Source of the DNA: Chloroflexota bacterium | GTDB taxonomy: Bacteria > Chloroflexota > Anaerolineae > UBA1429 | Reading direction: 5' to 3' | Length of the DNA: 9,989 nt | Assembly: GCA_012513595.1 (NCBI GenBank) | Contig: JAAZBY010000365.1 | Coordinates: 1 to 9,989, forward strand | Shown here: in pieces, positions 6,274 to 9,989 of the stretch | How the letters are laid out: the number at the start of each line of letters is the position of its first letter | How positions within the stretch are numbered: position 1 is the stretch's first letter | Position numbers and translations under genes: made by a program | Notes under the pieces: generated by a model | Databases searched by the model: none | What the model saw: only the letters and a program-made list of their open reading frames with translations | Told to the model about the DNA's origin: nothing

Positions 6274-7781
6274 TGAGCCTGCTGGGCGTCGAGGTCGGTT
6301 CCAAGCGCTGCCTGGTGGCAGCTTATGCCCTCGACGGCGCGCGCCTCGCCCAGGCCGGCCGTGCCTACCGACCGGAGAGCAAGAATCCCCCCGCGCTAGA
6401 GATCGACATTCAGGACGTCTGGCAGGCCGTCAGTGACGCCGCGCGCCAGGTGATCGCCGCCTGCGGCGACGATCCCGTCGCCGCGGTGGCCATCTGCGCC
6501 ACGGGGGACGGCATCGTGGCCCTCGATCCGCAGGGGCGCCCGCTGGGGCCCTGCCTGCTCGGCGTGACCGGGGAGCACTCGCTGATGCGCGAGGCTGAGG
6601 AGGCGCTCGGCGTCCAGCGCTTTTTCGAGCTCACCGGCCGCCTGCCGGGGCATAGCGACGCCCTGGGCCTGCTCTGCTGGCTGCGCCACCAGCGGCCGGA
6701 GGTGTTCCAGCGGGCCTGGCGGTTCGTGCCCCTCGGCGTGATGGTGGGGGCGCTGTTGGGCGGGTCCACCGTCTGCGACTACTCTCAGGCCGGGCACGCC
6801 TACCCGCTCTCGCTGACCTACCGCACCTGGGCCCGCGAGTTGCTGGAGGCTTGCCGCCTGCCCCGGCGGGCCTTCCCCGAGCTCATGAGCGCCGGCACGC
6901 CGATCGGCTCTCCCACTGCCCGGGCCACCCAGGAGTGGGGCCTGCCGCGGGGCGCCCGCCTGGTGCTGGGGGCCAACGACCTGGCCTGCCAAGCCCTCGG
7001 CGCCGGAGTGGCCCAGGCCGGCCTGGCCCTCCTGGAGATGGGCGCCGACCTGCGCGTGGCGCCCGCGTTTCAGGCCATCCCCCTCACCTCCCTGATGCTG
7101 CAGCAGGGGCTGCCGATCGCCCACCACGTGGCGCCGGGGTTGTTCCTCAGCGCCTGGGAGGTCGCCTACGGAGAGCGCACCCTGCGCTGGTACCGCGATA
7201 ACCTGGCCCCCCTGGAGAAGCGCGAGGCCCTGCGCGGCGGCCCGGGCGTCTACGATCTCCTCCTCGGCGAGATGCCCGAGGAACCCACCCGCCTCCTGGC
7301 CCTGGGCTCCCGAACGGCCGGCGAGATCGAGGAGGAGGGGGACGGCGCGGCGCTCTTGGGCGTCGGGCACAGCACCACGCGTGGCGAGATCATCCGCGCC
7401 ATCCTCGAAGGGCTGGCCTACGGCGTCGGTGAGGCGCTGAGCCGCTGCGAGCGGGCCGGCCTCGGCGTCGAGACGCTCCGCGCGGCGGGCGGCGGGGCCG
7501 CCTCCGACCGCTGGCTGCGCCTGATGGCCGACGTCGTCGGCCTCCCAGTGGAACGCCCCCGCGTGATGGACACGGCCCCCCTGGGGGCGGCCCTCCTGGC
7601 GGGCGTCGGCGCCGGCCTCTATCCCTCTCTGGCCGCCGCCGTAGACGTGGCCGTGCATGTCACCAGCCGGTTCGAGCCCGACCCGGCGCGCCGCGACGCC
7701 TATCTGCGCCGCGCCGCCCTGGCCGACGAGCTCCGCGGACCTCTGAGAGACGCCCTGGAGCGCCTACGCGACCTGCCCTGA
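6273..7781 (+). CDS. FGGY-family carbohydrate kinase-like protein with altered N-terminal motifs
   Basis: The 502-aa product has the two actin-like halves of FGGY kinases (xylulokinase, glycerol kinase) and about their usual length. Visible landmarks are an N-terminal GVEVGSKRCLVAAY (5-18), CATGDGIVALDPQGRPLGP (75-93), CDYSQAG (168-174), the GAND loop with Asp236 at the position of the catalytic Asp, and a well-kept C-terminal half with RAILEGLAYGV (375-385), AAGGGAASDRWLRLMADVVGLPV (404-426) and APLGAALLAG (435-444). The first phosphate loop has Glu7 instead of the usual Asp. The WxDxR sugar-contact motif is missing (LLGVTGEH), and the usual GTS reads GAD (257-259). The start at 6273 has GGAGG 7 nt upstream; an in-frame ATG at 6228 would add 15 residues encoded by repeats and lacks a well-spaced Shine-Dalgarno site. 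FGGY membership is secure. The substrate is unknown and catalysis uncertain. Confidence 0.85.
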   Translation: MSLLGVEVGSKRCLVAAYALDGARLAQAGRAYRPESKNPPALEIDIQDVWQAVSDAARQVIAACGDDPVAAVAICATGDGIVALDPQGRPLGPCLLGVTGEHSLMREAEEALGVQRFFELTGRLPGHSDALGLLCWLRHQRPEVFQRAWRFVPLGVMVGALLGGSTVCDYSQAGHAYPLSLTYRTWARELLEACRLPRRAFPELMSAGTPIGSPTARATQEWGLPRGARLVLGANDLACQALGAGVAQAGLALLEMGADLRVAPAFQAIPLTSLMLQQGLPIAHHVAPGLFLSAWEVAYGERTLRWYRDNLAPLEKREALRGGPGVYDLLLGEMPEEPTRLLALGSRTAGEIEEEGDGAALLGVGHSTTRGEIIRAILEGLAYGVGEALSRCERAGLGVETLRAAGGGAASDRWLRLMADVVGLPVERPRVMDTAPLGAALLAGVGAGLYPSLAAAVDVAVHVTSRFEPDPARRDAYLRRAALADELRGPLRDALERLRDLP

Positions 7782-7964
7782 GCGCGTGCCTCTCTGCCGG
7801 CCCGCTGGCCGAACGCCCAGGCCCAAGACTACCCTGTCGTCGAGGCCCCTGTCTCGCGCCCGGAGCGGTGTGCGTTGCCACGTCATCGGCTAGTGTATGG
7901 ATGGCCCGGAGTGTATGCGCGCCGAGCAGGGTCGGTCGGCGGAAAACCCCAGGGAGGTACTGCG

Positions 7965-8882
7965 GTGGCGGAGACAGTGATCCGAGTCGACCAGCTCCGC
8001 AAGGCCTACGGACAGGTGGTCGCGGTCGACGGCGTCAGCCTGGATGTGCAGGCCGGCGAGATCGTGGGCCTGGTGGGCCCCAACGGGGCCGGCAAGACCA
8101 CGACCATCGAATGCCTGGAGGGCCTGCGCCGGCCGGACAGCGGCCAAGTCACGGTGCTCGGGCACGATCCCTGGCGGGCCGACCGCCACTGGCGCGCCCG
8201 CCTGGGCGCCCAGCTACAGAGGGCCGCCTTGCCTGACCGCCTCAAGGTCTGGGAGGCGTTGGACCTCTACGCCGCGTTCTACCCCCGCAGCGTGGATTGG
8301 CGCCCCCTTCTCGACCGGCTGGGCCTGGCCGACAAGACCAACGACATGTTCTGCAGGCTTTCCGGCGGCCAGCAGCAGCGCCTCTTCATCGCCCTGGCCC
8401 TGGTGAACGACCCAGAACTGGTCTTCCTGGACGAGATCACCACCGGCCTCGACCCGCAGGCCCGCCACGGCATATGGGACCTGGTACATCAGGTTCGCGA
8501 CGAGGGCAAGACCGTCTTCCTCACCACGCACTACATGGAGGAGGCCGAGCGCCTGTGCGATCGGGTGGCGATCATCGATCACGGTAGGATCGTGGCCATG
8601 GACTCGCCCGAGGCCCTCATTCGCAACCTGGGCGTGGAACACCGCGTGGTGCTGTCCTCCGAGGATGGTAACGTGCCCAACGCGCTGCGGGAGCTGGCCA
8701 GCGTCATCCGCGTGGAGGCTTACGGCCCCCGCACTATTGTGTACGGCCGTGACGAGCGCCTGGTCGTCGATGTTGTGGAGCGGCTGCTGGCTACGGGCAT
8801 CCGCTTCCGCGACCTCCGCACCGAGCAGGCCAACCTGGAGGACGTGTTCCTGTCTCTGACCGGACGGGAGATGCGCGACTGA
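7965..8882 (+). CDS. ABC transporter ATP-binding protein (ABC-2/NatA-CcmA type exporter)
   Basis: The 305-aa ATPase shows Walker A GPNGAGKT (38-45), signature LSGGQQQR (132-139), Walker B LVFLDE (152-157), D-loop GLD (161-163) and the switch histidine in LTTHYMEEAE (His189). Residues about 5-220 form the nucleotide-binding domain. The C-terminal 85 residues (ending LEDVFLSLTGREMRD) are the extension typical of ABC-2 exporters such as drug, sodium and polysaccharide efflux systems. A longer frame starts at 7875, but the GTG at 7965 is preferred: GGAGG at 7953-7957 lies 7 nt before it and homology begins directly after. It is followed by the permease, whose Shine-Dalgarno site overlaps this stop, so they form one operon. 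The 183-bp gap upstream holds TTGCCA at 7875-7880 but no convincing -10, so the promoter is unclear. The transported substrate is unknown. Confidence 0.93.
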   Translation: MAETVIRVDQLRKAYGQVVAVDGVSLDVQAGEIVGLVGPNGAGKTTTIECLEGLRRPDSGQVTVLGHDPWRADRHWRARLGAQLQRAALPDRLKVWEALDLYAAFYPRSVDWRPLLDRLGLADKTNDMFCRLSGGQQQRLFIALALVNDPELVFLDEITTGLDPQARHGIWDLVHQVRDEGKTVFLTTHYMEEAERLCDRVAIIDHGRIVAMDSPEALIRNLGVEHRVVLSSEDGNVPNALRELASVIRVEAYGPRTIVYGRDERLVVDVVERLLATGIRFRDLRTEQANLEDVFLSLTGREMRD

Positions 8883-8895
8883 AGGAGATGCTGCT

Positions 8896-9639
8896 ATGGT
8901 TGCTTTGCTGCGCCTGGTCCGGGCCGAGTTCAAGCTGTTCGCGCGGGAACCGATCGGCCTCTTTTTCAGCCTGGCCTTTCCGGTGCTGCTCCTGCTCCTG
9001 TTCGGGAGCATCTATGGCAACGAGCCGGCCGATATCTTTGGTGGCCTCGGCACCATCGACGTCTCGGTCCCTGCGTACACCGCCATGATCATCGGCACCA
9101 CGGGCCTGATGTCGCTGCCCATCACCGTGGCGGGCTACCGAGAAAAGGGCGTCCTGCGGCGCTACCGGGTCACGCCGGTCGCGCCCGTCACGATCCTGGT
9201 GGCCCAAGGAGCGGTGATGCTGGCCATGACGATCCTCGGCATGGCCCTGCTGATCCTGGTCGGCGTCGTGCTGTACGGGTTGACGTTCCACGGCCGCGCC
9301 GGGGGCTTTGCGCTGGGCTTTCTGCTGAGTTGCCTGGGCTTTTATGCTCTGGGCTTCCTGCTCGGGGCGCTGCTGCCTACGGCTCGCAGCACACAGATCG
9401 TGGCGATGGCCATCTTTTACCCGATGCTTTTTCTGTCGGGGGCGGGCATGCCACGGGAGCTCTTGCCCCCGGGGATCCGACGGTTCTCTGAGGTCCTGCC
9501 GCTCACGCATGTGGTAACGCTCTTGAGGGGCCTGTGGGTAGGCGACCCCTGGGGCAGCCACCTGAAGGAGGTAGCGGTGTTGGGCGCCCTGGTAGTGGTA
9601 GGGACCCTGCTTGCGGCCCGGCTCTTTCGCTGGGAGTGA
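8896..9639 (+). CDS. ABC-2 type transporter permease
   Basis: This 247-aa integral membrane protein has about six hydrophobic segments: roughly residues 20-40, 60-80, 100-128, 136-160, 167-184 and 225-242. It carries ABC-2 landmarks: a cytoplasmic EFKLFAREPIG start before the first segment, the amphipathic GYREKGVLRRYRVTPV coupling region (80-95), FYPMLFLSGAGMPRELLPP (174-192) and LPLTHVVTLLRGLW (201-214). It forms the membrane part of the exporter with the ATPase just upstream, probably as a homodimer with two ATPase subunits. GGAG at 8884-8887 is 8 nt before the ATG, and the AAGGAG box begins on the last base of the ATPase stop codon. Function is likely export of a drug, lipid or glycan; no substrate can be assigned. 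Confidence 0.93.
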   Translation: MVALLRLVRAEFKLFAREPIGLFFSLAFPVLLLLLFGSIYGNEPADIFGGLGTIDVSVPAYTAMIIGTTGLMSLPITVAGYREKGVLRRYRVTPVAPVTILVAQGAVMLAMTILGMALLILVGVVLYGLTFHGRAGGFALGFLLSCLGFYALGFLLGALLPTARSTQIVAMAIFYPMLFLSGAGMPRELLPPGIRRFSEVLPLTHVVTLLRGLWVGDPWGSHLKEVAVLGALVVVGTLLAARLFRWE

Positions 9640-9723
9640 TCCTGGAAGCGACACTCGCGCCCGCCAAGGGGCAGGTCCTTGGCCCTCGCCGCAAGGCGTG
9701 GTATCCTGCGCTGGAAAACAGCG

Positions 9724-9749
9724 GCGCCCCCCGGTAAGGCGGGGGGCGC
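9724..9749 (-). terminator. Strong hairpin downstream of tRNA-Arg, between convergent units
   Basis: A perfect 10-bp inverted repeat (GCGCCCCCCG at 9724-9733 and CGGGGGGCGC at 9740-9749) encloses a 6-nt loop. On the minus strand it begins 4 nt after the tRNA 3' end and is followed within a few bases by TGTTTTCC, a short U-run, so it most likely ends the tRNA transcript. A second small hairpin (CGCTG, loop GAAAA, CAGCG at 9709-9723) abuts it. It may also stop read-through from the plus-strand ABC operon, though no U-run follows on that strand. Confidence 0.6.
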
Positions 9750-9752
9750 AGG

Positions 9753-9825
9753 CGCCCCAGGAGGGAGTCGAACCCCCGACACAAGGTTTAGGAAACCTCT
9801 GCTCTATCCTCTGGGCTACTGGGGC
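9753..9825 (-). tRNA. tRNA-Arg (anticodon CCU)
   Basis: Read on the minus strand, 73 nt fold as a full cloverleaf. The acceptor stem is GCCCCAG/CTGGGGC with G73. The D arm has loop AGAGGATA. The anticodon stem GAGGT/ACCTT encloses TTCCTAA, giving anticodon CCT. The variable loop is 5 nt (GTGTC), and the T arm has GGGGG/CCCTC around TTCGACT. A20 and C35 agree with bacterial arginine identity elements. It reads AGG. The D stem GCCC/GAGC contains a C12-A23 mismatch where GCTC/GAGC is usual. CCA is not encoded (CCT follows G73), so it must be added after transcription. Confidence 0.96.
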
Positions 9826-9837
9826 GAAGGCCGATAC

Positions 9838-9866
9838 AGTATACCATATCGCCAGGAGCGTGCCAA
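9838..9866 (-). promoter_or_regulatory. Sigma70-type promoter of tRNA-Arg
   Basis: On the minus strand TTGGCA (9866-9861), exactly 17 bp and TATACT (9843-9838) lie just upstream of the tRNA. Transcription should begin about 6 nt before the mature 5' end (9825). The -10 region is bracketed by CGATA (9832-9836) and TATCG (9847-9851), a 5-bp dyad that could be an operator or chance. Confidence 0.75.
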
Positions 9867-9868
9867 GA

Positions 9869-9989
9869 TTGCGGGGCTGGAGAGGGCTGCAGAACGCGCT
9901 CCCCGTGGGGCGGCCGGGCCGGCTTGGCCGGGGGCTGGTGCGGGGGGCGCTGCTGATGGCTTGCTGTGCGGTGCTCAATCGGCTGCCCA
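9869..9989 (+). CDS. Possible start of an unidentified gene (cut by window end)
   Basis: A frame beginning with TTG at 9869 stays open for 40 codons to the end of the window and has GC-rich third positions as expected for coding sequence here. GGAG at 9855-9858 lies 10 nt before the TTG. Alternative starts in the same frame are GTG (9905) and ATG (9956). The translated start has several Arg residues followed by a short hydrophobic stretch (GALLMACCAVL), which could be a signal peptide or first membrane segment. No family can be named. If real, it is divergent from tRNA-Arg and its start region overlaps the tRNA promoter. Confidence 0.35.
   Translation, partial: MRGWRGLQNALPVGRPGRLGRGLVRGALLMACCAVLNRLP

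Noticed and set aside
6209..6436. Small open frame starting at the ATG in the first 19-bp repeat
   Set aside because: It overlaps the FGGY kinase in another frame; its ATG directly abuts its own GGAGG, leaving no usable spacing. It is only of interest as a possible decoy start.
6396..7658. 420-codon minus-strand open frame inside the FGGY gene
   Set aside because: It lies entirely antisense to the FGGY kinase, is compositionally biased with no recognisable domain, and is a GC-driven shadow.
7875..7901. Possible promoter for the ABC operon (TTGCCA with TATGGA)
   Set aside because: The spacer would be only 15 bp and the -10 is weak; no better candidate is seen in the 183-bp gap.
9679..9707. 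Plus-strand promoter-like TTGGCC-N17-TATCCT
   Set aside because: Only four of six positions match in each box, and it would fire into the tRNA terminator and antisense to the tRNA. Chance is the simpler explanation.
8791..9978. 395-codon minus-strand open frame across the permease and tRNA
   Set aside because: It runs through the tRNA-Arg gene and antisense to the ABC permease, and the translation looks non-globular.

Overview
This is a very GC-rich, gene-dense bacterial window with several GTG starts, strong Shine-Dalgarno sites and sigma70-type promoters. The gene mix is an HflX GTPase, an AlbA_2/HATPase regulator, an eIF-2B-like protein, paired thymidylate-kinase-like proteins, an FGGY kinase and an ABC-2 exporter. 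Together with the base composition it would fit an uncultured Chloroflexota-type bacterium, but this placement is an impression and not a demonstrated result. The window looks chromosomal; I see no insertion sequence, prophage, CRISPR array or rRNA.

Layout: 1-705 is the 3' part of hflX (+). It converges on a minus-strand cluster that is transcribed from about 3770 down to 777: an eIF-2B-like protein (3720-2794), a small single-TM protein (2718-2254) and an AlbA_2/HATPase regulator (2153-777). A near-consensus extended -10 promoter lies in front of the cluster. A coiled-coil double zinc-ribbon protein (3899-4429, +) diverges from it. Two P-loop kinases of the thymidylate-kinase fold follow with an ATGA overlap (4626-5384 and 5381-6112), driven by a clear promoter at 4507-4535. 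Next is an FGGY-type kinase (6273-7781) with its own promoter of identical hexamers and spacing. Its leader consists almost entirely of four exact 19-bp tandem copies of a Shine-Dalgarno-containing unit. An ABC-2 exporter pair (ATPase 7965-8882, permease 8896-9639) comes next. A tRNA-Arg(CCU) lies on the minus strand (9825-9753) with its own promoter and a strong downstream hairpin, and a possible truncated plus-strand gene begins at 9869.

The most unusual points are: (i) the fourfold repetition of the ribosome-binding site of the FGGY kinase, with only the last copy creating a correctly spaced ATG; (ii) a translationally coupled pair of thymidylate-kinase-like paralogues in which the second has Arg in place of the Walker A Lys, and both lack the usual TREPG-like substrate loop; (iii) an FGGY kinase and an eIF-2B-family protein that keep the fold signatures but have altered catalytic or substrate motifs. 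Three consecutive kinase-like genes with non-canonical substrate motifs (4626-7781) are the best candidate here for an undescribed metabolic module. No substrate can be deduced from sequence alone.
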